Positions 36,925-48,100 of a stretch of 64,000 nucleotides of DNA are shown piece by piece (position 1 is the first letter of the stretch; each line of letters begins with the position of its first letter). The stretch comes from Pseudoalteromonas rubra (GTDB lineage: Bacteria; Pseudomonadota; Gammaproteobacteria; Enterobacterales; Alteromonadaceae): contig NZ_CP013611.1 in NCBI RefSeq assembly GCF_001482385.1, positions 3,665,501 to 3,729,500 of the forward strand, written 5' to 3'. The position numbers and the translations under genes were made by a program. The notes under the pieces were generated by a model. It was not told the DNA's origin. It searched no databases and saw only the letters and a program-made list of their open reading frames with translations.

Positions 36925-38829
36925 TTACAGGGCGGCTTGTATCCGATTTTGGAGCCCATCTGCATCCAGGCCCATTTCAGTGTGCATCTGGTCTTGTGTA
37001 CCATGCTTAATGAATTCATCTGGAATACCCAGATGCAATATTGGTTTAAGGATCTGTTTTGAGGCCAGATACTCGCTGACTGCACTACCAGCACCGCCTG
37101 CAATGGCATTGTCTTCCAATGTCACCAGCAGGTCATGCTCAGCTGCCAGCTTTGTAACCATGTCGCTATCAAGTGGCTTCACAAAGCGCATATCAACTAA
37201 AGTTGCATCCAGCGCCTCTGCGACCGGCTTTGCATTGTGCAGCAAGGTACCAAAGTTAAGAATGGCGACTTTTTTACCGGTACGTAGCAAGTTAGCTTTG
37301 CCCACTTTCAGCTCAGTCATCTGTGCTTCAATCTCTGCCTCACCTGCTGAGCCTCGCGGGTAGCGCACGGCGGCAGGTTGTTGCAGACGATGACCTGTGT
37401 AGAGCATCTGACGGCATTCATTCAGGTCGCTCGGCGCCATAATCACCATGTTGGGAATACAGCGCATAAAGCTTAGATCGTATGCCCCCTGATGCGTTTC
37501 GCCATCAGCCCCGACAATGCCTGCGCGGTCTATGGCAAACAAAACAGGCAGATTCTGTAATGCGACGTCGTGGATCAGTTGATCATAACCACGCTGCAAA
37601 AAGCTAGAATAAATGGCGACAACGGGGTTGAGCCCTTCACAGGCAAAACCGGCACCTAAAGTGACGGCATGCTGTTCAGCAATCGCTACATCAAAATACT
37701 GATTTGGGTGCTCTTTGGAAAAGCGCACCATGCCTGACCCTTCTCGCATCGCTGGGGTAATGGCCATCAGCTTACTGTCTTGCTCTGCCATGTCACATAA
37801 CCAGTCACCGAACACTTTAGAAAAAGTCGGCGCAGCGGGTTTGGATTTTGGCAGACTGTGAACGCTCGGATCGAACTTAGGCACGCCATGATAGCCAATT
37901 GGATCGGCTTCAGCTGGTTGGTAACCTTTACCTTTTTGGGTCTTAACATGCAGCAACTGCGGACCTTTGAGGTTGCGCATGTTTCTGAGCGTGTCTACCA
38001 GCATATTGACATCGTGGCCGTCAATTGGGCCAATGTAATTAAAGCCTAACTCTTCAAAGAAGGTCCCGGGAATTACCATGCCTTTAAGGTGTTCTTCAAC
38101 CTTACTGGCCAGCTCTTTAACAGGCGGTACGCCGGAAAGGAGTTTTTTACCGCCTTCGCGGATATTGGTATAAAAGCTCCCTGATAAGATACGTGCAAAG
38201 TGGTTGTTCAGTGCGCCCACGTTCTCGGAAATAGACATTTCATTGTCGTTGAGGATCACCAGCATATCTGATTTTACATCACCCGCATGGTTCATGGCTT
38301 CAAAAGCCATACCTGCGGTCATTGCGCCATCTCCAATCACAGCGACGACTTTGCGCCCTTGCTGTTCTTTTTCAGCGGCAATCGCCATGGCCAGTGCGGC
38401 GGAGATAGAGGTACTGGAATGGCCAACGCTGAATGTATCGTACTCGCTCTCTTCACGGAATGGGAAAGGGTGCAGGCCATCTTTTTGTCGTATGGTATGC
38501 ATTTGATCGCGGCGACCCGTGAGTATTTTATGCGGATAGGCCTGATGGCCTACATCCCACACCAGGCGATCGGCTGGCGTATTGTACACATAATGCAGCG
38601 CCACCGTCAGTTCAACAGTGCCTAGGCCGGAGGCAAGGTGACCGCTACTTTGCGAGACCGAATTGAGCAGATAGTCACGAAGCTCATCGCTGAACTCGGT
38701 CAGTTTATGTTGTGGCAAAGTGCGCAGCTGCTCAGGCTGCTCTATTAATGCCAAAAGGGGATATTTGCTGTTATCAAGACTCATATTGATTACGTTATCC
38801 TGGGCAGAGTTCGCTGACTTGGTTGTCAT
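36925..38829 (-). CDS. dxs: 1-deoxy-D-xylulose-5-phosphate synthase
   Basis: A 634-residue thiamine-diphosphate enzyme catalysing the first step of the MEP isoprenoid pathway, from pyruvate and glyceraldehyde-3-phosphate. [15 protein letters not shown] carries a key His, [19 protein letters not shown] the ThDP/Mg motif, and [10 protein letters not shown] the C-terminal catalytic Glu. The family usually begins at [14 protein letters not shown], here codon 16 (38784). The 15 extra residues and the better-placed GCGGA before ATG 38829 leave the start open. It follows ispA on the same strand. Confidence 0.94.
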   Translation of the reverse strand: MTTKSANSAQDNVINMSLDNSKYPLLALIEQPEQLRTLPQHKLTEFSDELRDYLLNSVSQSSGHLASGLGTVELTVALHYVYNTPADRLVWDVGHQAYPHKILTGRRDQMHTIRQKDGLHPFPFREESEYDTFSVGHSSTSISAALAMAIAAEKEQQGRKVVAVIGDGAMTAGMAFEAMNHAGDVKSDMLVILNDNEMSISENVGALNNHFARILSGSFYTNIREGGKKLLSGVPPVKELASKVEEHLKGMVIPGTFFEELGFNYIGPIDGHDVNMLVDTLRNMRNLKGPQLLHVKTQKGKGYQPAEADPIGYHGVPKFDPSVHSLPKSKPAAPTFSKVFGDWLCDMAEQDSKLMAITPAMREGSGMVRFSKEHPNQYFDVAIAEQHAVTLGAGFACEGLNPVVAIYSSFLQRGYDQLIHDVALQNLPVLFAIDRAGIVGADGETHQGAYDLSFMRCIPNMVIMAPSDLNECRQMLYTGHRLQQPAAVRYPRGSAGEAEIEAQMTELKVGKANLLRTGKKVAILNFGTLLHNAKPVAEALDATLVDMRFVKPLDSDMVTKLAAEHDLLVTLEDNAIAGGAGSAVSEYLASKQILKPILHLGIPDEFIKHGTQDQMHTEMGLDADGLQNRIQAAL

Positions 38830-38971
38830 TGTTATCCGCCATTAAATTTATAAATTCTGTGCTGGGTGCTCGGCGCTTTGTTCGGCGTGCAGTGTGCAAT
38901 GCACCACAGTATAACTTAACTAGTAATTAATTTAGCGACTTATCAGTTGATTGCTAGTCGGTTTACAGCCA

Positions 38972-39859
38972 TTAATGATCTCTGGCAATAATATAATCAG
39001 CCAGCAAAGCCAGGGTTTGTGTGTCTGCATCAATATCCTGTAGTGCCCGCTTTGCTTCTTCTACGAGTGCCTGTGCTTTTTGCTTTGCACCTGATAACCC
39101 TAATAGTGCTGGATACGTAGATTTATTGTGTTCCAGATCAGATCCCTGAGGTTTGCCCAGTACCTCAGTGTTACCTTCGATGTCGAGAATGTCATCCTGA
39201 ACCTGGAATGCCAGGCCAATACTCTGACCATAGTCACGCAGTCGAGCAAGGGTATGTCCTGACACATCAGGAGCACACAGCGCGCCGAGCTCAATAGCAC
39301 AAGTCAGCAGTGCGCCTGTTTTTAAGCGGTGGATCCGCTCCAGCTCAGCAAGGCTCACAGACTTATCCGTAGCTGCCAAATCCAGAGCCTGACCACCAAC
39401 CATACCTTGTAAGCCAGATGCCTTTGCAAGGGTCTTGATCATCGCAATCTGATTTGCTGCCGAAACGGAAAACGTATGTGCCGATAATAGCTCAAAAGCC
39501 AGAGTTTGTAGCGCATCGCCAGCCAGGATTGCTTGTGCTTCATCAAATGCAATGTGGCACGTTGGTTTACCGCGACGCAGGTCATCATCGTCCATGGCCG
39601 GAAGGTCATCATGAACCAATGAATAACTGTGGATACATTCGACGGCCGCTGCAGCGATATCGAGATCGCGAGGCGCGGCACCAAAGATTTGTCCGGTTGC
39701 ATAGACCAGAAATGGGCGTAATCGCTTACCACCATTACTAATGCTGTAACGCGCTGCAGCAATGGCTGTGTCGTCACTGTCCAGTTCTTGAGCGAAATAC
39801 GCTGCTACAGTTTCTTCGACCTGCGCTCTGGCATGAGCAAGTTGTGCTTGTAAATCCAA
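38972..39859 (-). CDS. ispA: Farnesyl diphosphate synthase
   Basis: A 295-residue trans-prenyltransferase that builds FPP from IPP and DMAPP. The first Asp-rich motif is DDLPAMDDDDLRRG near residue 84, the second FQVQDDILD near 217, and GGKRLRPFLVYATG near 43 is a family block. The start is almost certainly TTG 39859. It gives MDLQAQLAHA, which matches the family length. It lies 3 bases after the xseB stop, and no ATG is near. It is the middle gene of xseB-ispA-dxs. Confidence 0.94.
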   Translation of the reverse strand: MDLQAQLAHARAQVEETVAAYFAQELDSDDTAIAAARYSISNGGKRLRPFLVYATGQIFGAAPRDLDIAAAAVECIHSYSLVHDDLPAMDDDDLRRGKPTCHIAFDEAQAILAGDALQTLAFELLSAHTFSVSAANQIAMIKTLAKASGLQGMVGGQALDLAATDKSVSLAELERIHRLKTGALLTCAIELGALCAPDVSGHTLARLRDYGQSIGLAFQVQDDILDIEGNTEVLGKPQGSDLEHNKSTYPALLGLSGAKQKAQALVEEAKRALQDIDADTQTLALLADYIIARDH

Positions 39860-39862
39860 TGT

Positions 39863-40105
39863 TTATTCCAGCTCGTCCGTAAATTCATTTAGCGGGCTTT
39901 GCTCGTCATTACCGAGCAAAATCGCCACTTTCTGTTCTGCCTGTTGCAGCTTTTGCGAGGAAGCATTGGCCAGCTTTATCCCGCGTTCAAATTGCTTGAG
40001 CGACTGTTCCAGGGTGAGTTCGCCCCGTTCCATGCCCTGTACAATGCTTTCAAGCTCGTCAACAGCTTCTTCAAAGCTCATGTTTTCCGGTTTTTTTGTC
40101 GCCAT
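39863..40105 (-). CDS. xseB: Exodeoxyribonuclease VII small subunit
   Basis: An 80-residue helical XseB with the hallmark sequence FEEAVDELESIVQGMERGEL near residues 9-28 and SLKQFERGIKLANASSQKL after it. It pairs with XseA to degrade single-stranded DNA. First gene of the conserved xseB-ispA-dxs operon. Its stop is 3 bases before the ispA TTG. It is divergent from pomA. Confidence 0.94.
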   Translation of the reverse strand: MATKKPENMSFEEAVDELESIVQGMERGELTLEQSLKQFERGIKLANASSQKLQQAEQKVAILLGNDEQSPLNEFTDELE

Positions 40106-40336
40106 GTTGCAGTATTCACTTTGAGCTAAATTAAAAAACGCCTAATTTTATGAGTATTACAGATTGAGGTCAAAGATCTCTCAGAATTTTTGCGTTATAC
40201 AGTCAGGATGGCTTGCGGATTCGCAATTTCAAAGCAATTTAATATAATTGGGTTAAGTTATTGCAAAACTGGCCGATAACTCTGTCGATAATAATAACTG
40301 CGTGATAGATAGCGGGTAAATTCCTTTGGAGGGTGT

Positions 40337-41104
40337 GTGGATTTAGCAACCGTGATTGGGATCTTAGGGGCCATAGGCTTGATTGTGATGTCCATGGTAC
40401 TTAGTAGTGATGGCCAGGTCGCCATGTTTTACAACACTCCATCAGTGGTTATTGTGTTTGGTGGCTCGATTTTTATCGTGCTGTCGAATTTTACCATGAG
40501 CCAGTTTTTTGGCATTGGTAAAGTGGCTGGTAAAGCCTTTATGTTTAAGCTGGAAACGCCGGAAGAGTTGATTGAAAAAGCGGTTGAGCTGGCAGATTCT
40601 GCGCGTAAAGGTGGCTTCCTGGCATTAGAAGAGGCTGAAATTCCCAATTCCTTTATGCGCAAAGGCGTAGACATGCTGGTAGATGGTCACGATGCGGATG
40701 TGGTCAGGGCAACCCTGCAAAAAGACATTGCGCTGACTTCGACGCGTCACGAAATGGGGGCTGGGTTGTTTAAGTCTCTGGCAGACATTGCCCCTGCAAT
40801 GGGGATGATTGGTACCTTAATTGGTCTGGTAGCCATGCTATCAAACATGGATGACCCAAAAGCGATTGGACCTGCGATGGCCGTTGCGCTATTGACGACA
40901 TTGTATGGTGCGTTTCTGGCCAATGTGGTGGCCATCCCAATTCAGGTAAAACTGGAGCTGCGTAAGGATGAAGAAGAACGCAACCAACGTTTGATTCTGG
41001 ATGCCATTTTAGGAATTCAGGACGGTCAGAACCCGAAAGTGATAGAAGGTATCTTGAAAAACTATTTGCCTGAATCCAAACGGGGTGCTGATGCCGAGGA
41101 GTAA
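40337..41104 (+). CDS. pomA: Flagellar motor stator protein PomA (MotA family)
   Basis: A 255-residue four-helix stator subunit of the Na+-driven polar flagellar motor. IAPAMGMIGTLIGLVAML and AMAVALLTTLYGAFLANVV form helices 3 and 4. The cytoplasmic loop carries charged residues that contact the rotor. The start is GTG 40337, preceded by GGAGG; MDLATVIGILGAIGL is the family N-terminus. pomB starts 2 bases after its stop. Sodium rather than proton coupling is inferred from PomA-like sequence and the Na+-NQR pump in the same region. Confidence 0.94.
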   Translation: MDLATVIGILGAIGLIVMSMVLSSDGQVAMFYNTPSVVIVFGGSIFIVLSNFTMSQFFGIGKVAGKAFMFKLETPEELIEKAVELADSARKGGFLALEEAEIPNSFMRKGVDMLVDGHDADVVRATLQKDIALTSTRHEMGAGLFKSLADIAPAMGMIGTLIGLVAMLSNMDDPKAIGPAMAVALLTTLYGAFLANVVAIPIQVKLELRKDEEERNQRLILDAILGIQDGQNPKVIEGILKNYLPESKRGADAEE

Positions 41105-41106
41105 TT

Positions 41107-42039
41107 ATGTCTGACGAGAACGAATGCAAATGTCCCCCACCAGGCTTACCTGCCTGGATGGGGACTTTTGCCGATCTGATGTCTCTGCTGATGTGTTTCT
41201 TCGTATTGCTGCTGGCGTTTTCAGAAATGGATGTACTCAAATTTAAGCAGATCGCAGGCTCGATGAAGTTTGCATTCGGTGTGCAAAACAAGATTGAGGT
41301 AAAGGACATTCCCAAAGGCACCAGTGTAATTGCCATGGAGTTCACGCCGGGTAAACCTGAGCCTACCCCTATTGAAACGATACAACAGCAGACGGTTGAA
41401 ATGACGCAGCAGATGCTGGAGTTTCAGGCGGGTGATGAGAGCTCTGCGGGTGGACGACAGGAACAGCGCGGTAATAAGCGTGGTGGTGAGTCTTCCAGTA
41501 CAGCACAGGAGCAGTCGATGACGCAGGCCATTGCGGCTGCCGAGCAGGAACAGGTTAATGAGCTGGTGAAGAAAATCGCCCAGCAGCTCGAAAAGCAAAT
41601 CATGGATGGTGCGATTGAACTGGAGTCATTGGGACAGCAAATTATTATACGGATCCAGGAGAATGGCTCATTCCCTTCTGGCAGCGCATTCTTACAACCT
41701 AAGTTTAAGCCCGTGATCCAGGATATTGCCCAGTTACTTAAAGATGTACCTGGCGAAATAACGGTGTCCGGGCATACGGATGACTTCCAGTTTTCGAATG
41801 AGCTGTATAGCAATAACTGGGATTTGTCAGCGACCCGGGCGGTTGCTGTCGCGTCAGAAATGCAAACTGTCACTGGATTTGACAAAAACCGTATGGTGGT
41901 GGTTGGGCATGCGGATACCCGCCCTCTGGTGCCTAATGAAACTGATGAAGACCGTCGTCGCAACCGGCGTGTCGAAATATCGATTATGCAAGGTAAGGCT
42001 AAGGAATCTGACCCAATTAATGTACGCGGAAACAACTAG
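41107..42039 (+). CDS. pomB: Flagellar motor stator protein PomB (MotB family)
   Basis: A 310-residue stator subunit with a single N-terminal helix holding the ion-binding Asp23 (TFADLMSLLMCFFVLLL). A linker rich in Gln and Glu follows. The C-terminal OmpA-like peptidoglycan-binding domain has VSGHTDDFQFSNELY, WDLSATRAVAV and VGHADTRPLVPNETDEDRRR. It pairs with PomA to form the Na+ channel and anchor it to the wall. Cysteines near residues 7-9 (ECKCPPPG) are typical of PomB. Confidence 0.94.
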   Translation: MSDENECKCPPPGLPAWMGTFADLMSLLMCFFVLLLAFSEMDVLKFKQIAGSMKFAFGVQNKIEVKDIPKGTSVIAMEFTPGKPEPTPIETIQQQTVEMTQQMLEFQAGDESSAGGRQEQRGNKRGGESSSTAQEQSMTQAIAAAEQEQVNELVKKIAQQLEKQIMDGAIELESLGQQIIIRIQENGSFPSGSAFLQPKFKPVIQDIAQLLKDVPGEITVSGHTDDFQFSNELYSNNWDLSATRAVAVASEMQTVTGFDKNRMVVVGHADTRPLVPNETDEDRRRNRRVEISIMQGKAKESDPINVRGNN

Positions 42040-42114
42040 AAGTATTGCGTGGTACCGATTCTTGGGCTAGGCTATTCAGCGGAATTTAATCTGATAATGT
42101 TAATGGAGAAAACA

Positions 42115-42186
42115 ATGCTTAATAAATATGCTTATATGCCGGGTTCAAATGGTGGCGGTGACGATGGAAGCGAAGATCCGAAATAA
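42115..42186 (+). CDS. Possible 23-residue acidic Gly-rich peptide
   Basis: ATG 42115 follows GGAG at a 6-base spacing, an excellent ribosome site. It opens a 24-codon frame ending TAA at 42186. The peptide has a short hydrophobic/aromatic start (MLNKYAYMPGSN) and a GGGDDGSEDPK tail. It lies between pomB and a membrane protein gene on the same strand, 22 bases before the latter. It could be a translated leader or a small peptide gene. I do not recognise it. Confidence 0.4.
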   Translation: MLNKYAYMPGSNGGGDDGSEDPK

Positions 42187-42208
42187 GTTCTAACGGTTTC
42201 TGATAGCC

Positions 42209-42736
42209 ATGTTGGCGAATATCGATATCAACGGTGACACGATAAGAGTACTTCTGAATACTATTTTTGATAGTCAGATGGTCCTTGTTTCAGTTGCCGT
42301 TGTTTTGTTTTATTTCCTGAAAGACAGGCAGGCATTACGGTATTCGCTATTGTGTTTTGCGTTTTTCGTTAATGGCTATTTGACTCACGATTTGGTCCTA
42401 GAGCTTGATAGCAACAAAGTCTATCGCTACATTTATTGGGCTGCTGCAGACATTCTCTTTATTGCCATAGTGGCTTACTGGGCATTGAAAGATAAAATGT
42501 ATATGTGGCAGAGTATTATCTGTCAGTTGGTTGTTATCCCTGCTCCCTTACTTCAATTGTTCCGGTTGGTTGACCGACATTTGATGGATCTAAGCTATTC
42601 TGGCTATTTGTACAAAACAATTCTGCCATTGGTTAATTACGCGACCGTTTTTTTGTGCTTTGCTCCCTTAATTTACGTAATTGGCCGCAAAGCGAAAGGC
42701 AGTCCACCTTCGCAAACCAATCAAAATTTAGGGTAA
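42209..42736 (+). CDS. Membrane protein, unknown
   Basis: A 175-residue protein with about five hydrophobic segments: MVLVSVAVVLFYFL, YSLLCFAFFVNGYL, YWAAADILFIAIVAYWAL, MWQSIICQLVVIPAPLLQL and a final ATVFLCFAPLIYVIG before a polar tail. I recognise no family. It follows pomB and the 23-codon peptide on the same strand and may be cotranscribed with the peptide. The ribosome site is weak. Confidence 0.55.
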   Translation: MLANIDINGDTIRVLLNTIFDSQMVLVSVAVVLFYFLKDRQALRYSLLCFAFFVNGYLTHDLVLELDSNKVYRYIYWAAADILFIAIVAYWALKDKMYMWQSIICQLVVIPAPLLQLFRLVDRHLMDLSYSGYLYKTILPLVNYATVFLCFAPLIYVIGRKAKGSPPSQTNQNLG

Positions 42737-42781
42737 AGAAACTTTCTTTGTTCTGGTCCCACCGCTGGCAGGACCCCTTTG

Positions 42782-43666
42782 CTAGCGAATATCAATCTGG
42801 GTGATCTTCAGTTCAGCGTCCCCTGTCACTATATTTAGCTCTCCTGCCACTTTGACTGATGTTTTGTTGCCTGTGTTGTCTGGTAACGCCACGCTGGTTG
42901 TGCCAAATGTACAGGATTCCAGTTTGTCTGTGGTGGTGAGTGCCACACTCAGGCATTGAGTAACAGCGTTCTCTCCGGTGCCTTGCGTTTCACAGAAGCT
43001 GGGGTTTAGGGTATCTACCTGGCTTTGCGCCACCTGAGACAAAGAGTAAGACAATGCAAATCCGTTTTGGTCACAACTCAGGGTGACCGGATTTTGATTG
43101 CTTTGTGCCGTTCCCAAAGTAAAGCGGTTTTCATCCCGGTTGCGATACCAAATGGTGATCTCGCTGCTTGGGGTCGTGATAGCGGTTTGTGTCGGGGCCC
43201 CCTGGCTGCGCCAGTCATCCAGTGACGTGAGCGATGGTAAAGCCCCTGTAAAGGTAATCGCGGGGCTGTAATAGTACAGCTCACCTGGTTTTACCGAGCC
43301 ATTGTCTTCCCCTTGCCAGGTCTGTGCACCACTGGAACCAAAAATATTTGCGGCTAGCAGGCACAAGGTGTCATCTGAGCTGAGTTCATGGGACGCAGAG
43401 AGAGAGAACTTGTCGGCCAATATCGTGAGTTGGGGCTTAGATTGCAAGCGGGCTCCTTCAATCTGCCAAAAGACCGCGGTGCTTTCAAACTTGTTTAGCG
43501 ACCGTTGTGCGTTGAAATCATTGCCACAGCTAGGTGTGAGGTTGCTGGTATCCTGGGTATTGTTATCTGTGGAAGAGTCCGGGTTTGCTTTTAATGGTTC
43601 ACTATTCTCTCCGCCACAGGCGATAAGTAAAGTGGCTGGAAGAATAAGGGGGATCAGGTGCTTCAT
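42782..43666 (-). CDS. Lipoprotein, unknown
   Basis: A 294-residue predicted lipoprotein. The signal MKHLIPLILPATLLIACGGENS has lipobox LIAC. A Ser/Asp/Asn-rich linker follows, then a mature region with four cysteines (CGNDF, CLLAAN, LSCDQNG and further). I set the start at ATG 43666, with AAGGA upstream. The sequence has many beta-prone stretches but no family I recognise. tyrP lies upstream on the same strand, separated by 91 bases. Confidence 0.6.
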   Translation of the reverse strand: MKHLIPLILPATLLIACGGENSEPLKANPDSSTDNNTQDTSNLTPSCGNDFNAQRSLNKFESTAVFWQIEGARLQSKPQLTILADKFSLSASHELSSDDTLCLLAANIFGSSGAQTWQGEDNGSVKPGELYYYSPAITFTGALPSLTSLDDWRSQGAPTQTAITTPSSEITIWYRNRDENRFTLGTAQSNQNPVTLSCDQNGFALSYSLSQVAQSQVDTLNPSFCETQGTGENAVTQCLSVALTTTDKLESCTFGTTSVALPDNTGNKTSVKVAGELNIVTGDAELKITQIDIR

Positions 43667-43757
43667 ACGGTCCTTCTTAACTACGGCTGATAATGTCTTT
43701 ATACGGGCATTATATCGCCAGCCGTAGTTAAATCGAGGCAAAAAGTGTGGTGATTTG

Positions 43758-44957
43758 TTAAAGTGGCGGGATCACTCCGAGCATCTGCAAACATTGTGCT
43801 GAAATGATGAGCATGCCGCAAAGCCCTGCGCACACTAGACCCAGGTTACCACCGACGACCTGGTAGCCGTTCGTTTGTTGCGTTTTACGCTGCTGCCAAA
43901 CCATAGTGACAGGCAGGAAAATGGCCAGCACGACGAGTGCAATAGCCGCATATCCCAGCGCCATAATAAACCCTTGCGGATAAAACAATGCAAACCCCAG
44001 CGGCGGTAAAAAGGTAATGAGTGCCGTGATTACCCGCTCTGACACGGTATTGCGCTTTTTAAAGGCATCAGCAAAAAAGTCAAACAGGCCCAGGCTGACA
44101 CCTAAAAATGAGGTTGCCAGTGCCAGATCGGCAAACAGTGTCACAAAGGTACTTACCTGCGGGCTATGCGCAATACTGGAGATACTGGCCACAAACCCAG
44201 GCAGCCCTTCGCTATTTAGTAACGCACTTTGTGCCATCACACCCTGACTAAGCAACTGCCAACCTATGTATATCACTAAAGGCAGTGAAGCACCCACTAT
44301 CATTACTTTTCTGAGCGTACGGATATCAAGACCAACGTACTTAACGATAGAAGGAATAGAGCCATGAAAGCCAAATGAGGTGAAGATGACCGGCAGTGCA
44401 GAGATGATGAGTCCTTGCTCGACGGGCATATCCAGCAAGTGTTGACCGCGTACATAGGGTGTAAGAACAAAGAACAAACTGGCCAATACCAGGATCTTGA
44501 TCGTGAACAGAACGCGATTGAGCTTATCGACGGTGCTGGTACCCAAAGTCACAATGGTAGCGACCATGATGGCCAGCAGTACTGAGCCTGCCTGAGGGGC
44601 AATATCCATACTGGTTAAAGCTGTCAGCTTTTCCTGGAGTTGCGCACCGCCGCCTGCAATGTAGGCCGCACAGAGTGCATAAAACAAAAATACCATGGAA
44701 AAGTTTGCCACATACTGGCCTTTTTTACCTAATATGCGTTTAGCCAGCGTATTGAGTGTGGCTTCTTTGTTGGCGTATTGATGCAGTTCTAGCATCAGTA
44801 AGGCGGTATAGGTCATCAAGGCCCAGGTTGCCAGTATTAAGAGTAACGCGGTGGTGAATCCTAGTCCTGCAGAAGCAATCGGCAGCGCCAGCATACCTGC
44901 TCCGATGGTGGTGCCGGCGACAATTAACATGCTGCCGATAGTTTTGTTCTTTTGCAC
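43758..44957 (-). CDS. tyrP: Tyrosine-specific transporter (HAAAP family)
   Basis: A 399-residue eleven-helix aromatic amino acid permease. It opens IGSMLIVAGTTIGAGMLALP and carries IFTSFGFHGSIPSIVKYV, FADLALATSFLGVSLGLFD and the FALFYPQGFIMALGYAAIA region, all closely matching TyrP as I recall it. It imports tyrosine by proton symport across the inner membrane. Mtr and TnaB are related, but the overall pattern is nearest TyrP. No clear TyrR box could be placed upstream. Confidence 0.87.
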   Translation of the reverse strand: MQKNKTIGSMLIVAGTTIGAGMLALPIASAGLGFTTALLLILATWALMTYTALLMLELHQYANKEATLNTLAKRILGKKGQYVANFSMVFLFYALCAAYIAGGGAQLQEKLTALTSMDIAPQAGSVLLAIMVATIVTLGTSTVDKLNRVLFTIKILVLASLFFVLTPYVRGQHLLDMPVEQGLIISALPVIFTSFGFHGSIPSIVKYVGLDIRTLRKVMIVGASLPLVIYIGWQLLSQGVMAQSALLNSEGLPGFVASISSIAHSPQVSTFVTLFADLALATSFLGVSLGLFDFFADAFKKRNTVSERVITALITFLPPLGFALFYPQGFIMALGYAAIALVVLAIFLPVTMVWQQRKTQQTNGYQVVGGNLGLVCAGLCGMLIISAQCLQMLGVIPPL

Positions 44958-45093
44958 ACATAGCCCCTAACTTTGTGAGAGAAGCAGGCACAATATAACG
45001 GTTCAATAAAAAATGAAATAGTTTTGCTACAAATCAAGGTACAGGCTTGTAATTTGTGCATTACAGCACTGTTTAAGGTGATTGAAATTGTAT

Positions 45094-45118
45094 TAAAAAA
45101 GCCGGCGGATGCCGGCTT
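45094..45118 (-). terminator. Intrinsic terminator of putA
   Basis: GCCGGC-GGAT-GCCGGC hairpin extended by AA/TT. On the minus strand it is followed by TTTTTTAAT. It lies 27 bases past the putA stop. Confidence 0.88.
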
Positions 45119-45145
45119 AGATAGAATGAGATTTAACGCATTCGT

Positions 45146-48100
45146 TTATTCGTCATCTTCTACCAGAGTCATCAGTGATGTATTACCGCCCGATGCGGTG
45201 GTATCTATACTGATTGTTTTCTCCGTGACGAGACGGCTGATCAGTGTGTCGTAGTATTCAGCACTGATCACTGGCAGGATCGCGCCTTTACGTGCAGCCA
45301 GCTGCTGACTGAAGTAGCCCAGACGTGACGAACGTGCAGCAACCACGGCTCCCGACAGGTGCGGGTGCGCCAGAATAGCTTGTAGCTGGTTTGGTTTAGC
45401 AACCTGGAATACGCCTTCGGCAACGCCAGTGGCGATGAACTTGTCACGGAATGCCTGTGCTTCTTCATAGAATAACTCAGACGCCACAGTGATCACGGTG
45501 TTACCTGCTGCCAATGCGGTGATGACCGACAGCGCCCAGAAGTTAAACGAGGTACTCTTGTCGGCATAGCACACAACACAACCACGCGCTTCCAGGTGTA
45601 GGGTGTTAGATTCACCCGTTGGCCCAGGTAAGACAATGTGTGAACGCATGCGCTTTTCAAGGCGGTTAAGCTGGGCACGGGCATCCGCCAGTGTCAGGGC
45701 TAAATCGTCCGCAAGGTCATCGATGATTTCAACCGTCGCCACTTTGGCAAGTAGCTGACGTACCGCAGACACACGGTCATTAAGCGGAGTTGCACGCCAA
45801 ATTTTTTCATCGCGAAGCGAGTTTTGCATCAGGGCTTCAACTTGCTCAACCGCACCCGGGAAGTGGTGTGTTTCTAATTCATCTGGTGTCAGGTTAGTCA
45901 TCTGAACGTTGTCCGGAGACGCTTTCTCTTTCACCAGGCGCAATAAGTAGTTTGGACCACCGGCTTTAGGACCTGTGCCTGATAAACCACGACCACCGAA
46001 CGGTTGCACACCTACGATGGCACCAATCATATTACGGTTGACGTAGACGTTACCTGCGCGAGACATTTTTGCCAGATATTCACAACGTGCTTCGATACGA
46101 GAATGAACACCCATAGTCAGGCCATATCCCGTGCCATTGATTTGGTCAATGACATTGTCCAGGTCTTCGCCCTTGAAGCGGATGACGTGAACAACCGGGC
46201 CAAACACTTCGCGTTTCAGTACTGACAAGTCAGAGATCTCATACAAGCGCGGTGCAAAGAAGTAAGCACCATTTTCGCTGTTGTCCGGGATCTTAGCTTC
46301 AAACAACAATTTGCCATTGCCTTTCATAAACTCAACGTGTTTAGTCAGGGCATTGAGTGCTTTCTCATCGATCACTGGGCCTACGTCTGTAGACAGCAAC
46401 GCCGGATCACCCACATGTAGTTCTTGCAGCGCGCCTTGCAGCATCTTGATAATGCCATCCGCGACGTCTTCTTGCAGGAACAGTACCCGCAGCGCTGAAC
46501 AGCGCTGACCAGCACTTTGGAATCCAGACGAAATGACGTCGTCAACAACTTGCTCAGGCAGGGCTGTTGAGTCCACGACCATACAGTTTTGGCCACCTGT
46601 CTCAGCGATCAGCGGGACCTGGATGTCATTGCGCTCAGCCAGAATTTGTGAAATCAATGTGCCGGTTTCAGTTGAACCGGTGAACATCACGGCCTGAATA
46701 CGCTCATCTGGAACAATGTGCTTGCCCACTTCACTACCGCGTGCAATAACCGGTTGAACAACGTGCTCAGGCAGACCAACGGTACGCATCAGTTCGATAC
46801 ACCGAACGGCAATCATACTTGTCTGCTCAGCTGGCTTAGCGATAACGGTATTGCCCGTCACAATGGCTGCGGCAACCTGACCCAGGAAGATCGCCAGTGG
46901 GAAGTTCCACGGACTGATACACAAAATCACACCACGGGCTTCAAAACGCTCGTCTTTAGACAGCTCTTCGGCGCGTGCAGCGTAGTAACGACAGAAATCT
47001 ACGGCCTCGCGTACTTCATCAATACCATCTTGGGTGATTTTACCGGCTTCTTTAATACAGATTGCAACCAGTTCGTCGTGGTGGCGCTCTAGAATATCAC
47101 CCACACGGCGCAGCAGGTCGGCACGCTCTTTAACCGGCGTTTGAGACCACTCGGCAAAGGCGTTTTCTGCGTTGCTCAGAATGCTTTGCATGTACGTTTC
47201 GTCATGCACAGGTACATGGCCCACAATCTCTGTGTGATTAGCCGGGTTGCGTACCGCCATGCGACCCTCAGGCACAGCGCTTTCTTCAATGCGATGTTCG
47301 TTGAACCAGTTATCCAGGTTCTCTTTGAACGGGGTGAGTACATTAATGTCAGTCAGGTCCATTCCTTTTGAGTTCGGACGTTCATCGCCGTATAACTCGA
47401 TAGGCAGGCTGATCTGCTTGTTATATTTGTTACGCAGGCCTTGCAAGGTTTCGACCGGATCAGGCAGCAGAGATTCTACTGGCTTAGTGGTATCGACAAT
47501 GGCATTAACGAACGATGAGTTGGCACCGTTTTCAAGCAGGCGACGCACCAGGTAGGCAAGTAAGTCTTCGTGATGACCAACCGGCGCGTAAACACGACAC
47601 TGGATCCCTTCACTTTCTACGATTTGGTCAAACAGAGATTCACCCATCCCATGCAGACGCTGGAATTCGAACCCTGTGTTGTCGCCTTTAGCCACTTCGA
47701 GAATGGTCGCGGCGGTATAGGCATTGTGTGTTGCAAACTGCGGAAACAGCACATCACGTGCTTCAAGTAGTTTGATTGCACAGGCTTTGTAAGAGACGTC
47801 TGTGGTCGCTTTACGAGTAAATACCGGGAAGTGGTCTAAACCGTCTTGCTGTGTGGTTTTGATTTCGGTATCCCAGTAAGCACCTTTTACCAGGCGGACC
47901 ATCAGCTTGCGACCTACGCGACGAGCCAGATCAGCAACCCATTCCACCACAAAAATAGCGCGTTTCTGATATGCTTGCACTGCCAGACCAAAGCCATTCC
48001 AACCATCCAGCTCTGGAGCTGAGAAGACCGCTTCAATCACGTCTAAAGAAATATCCAGGCGATCCGCTTCTTCAGCGTCCACCGTAAAGCCGATATCATA

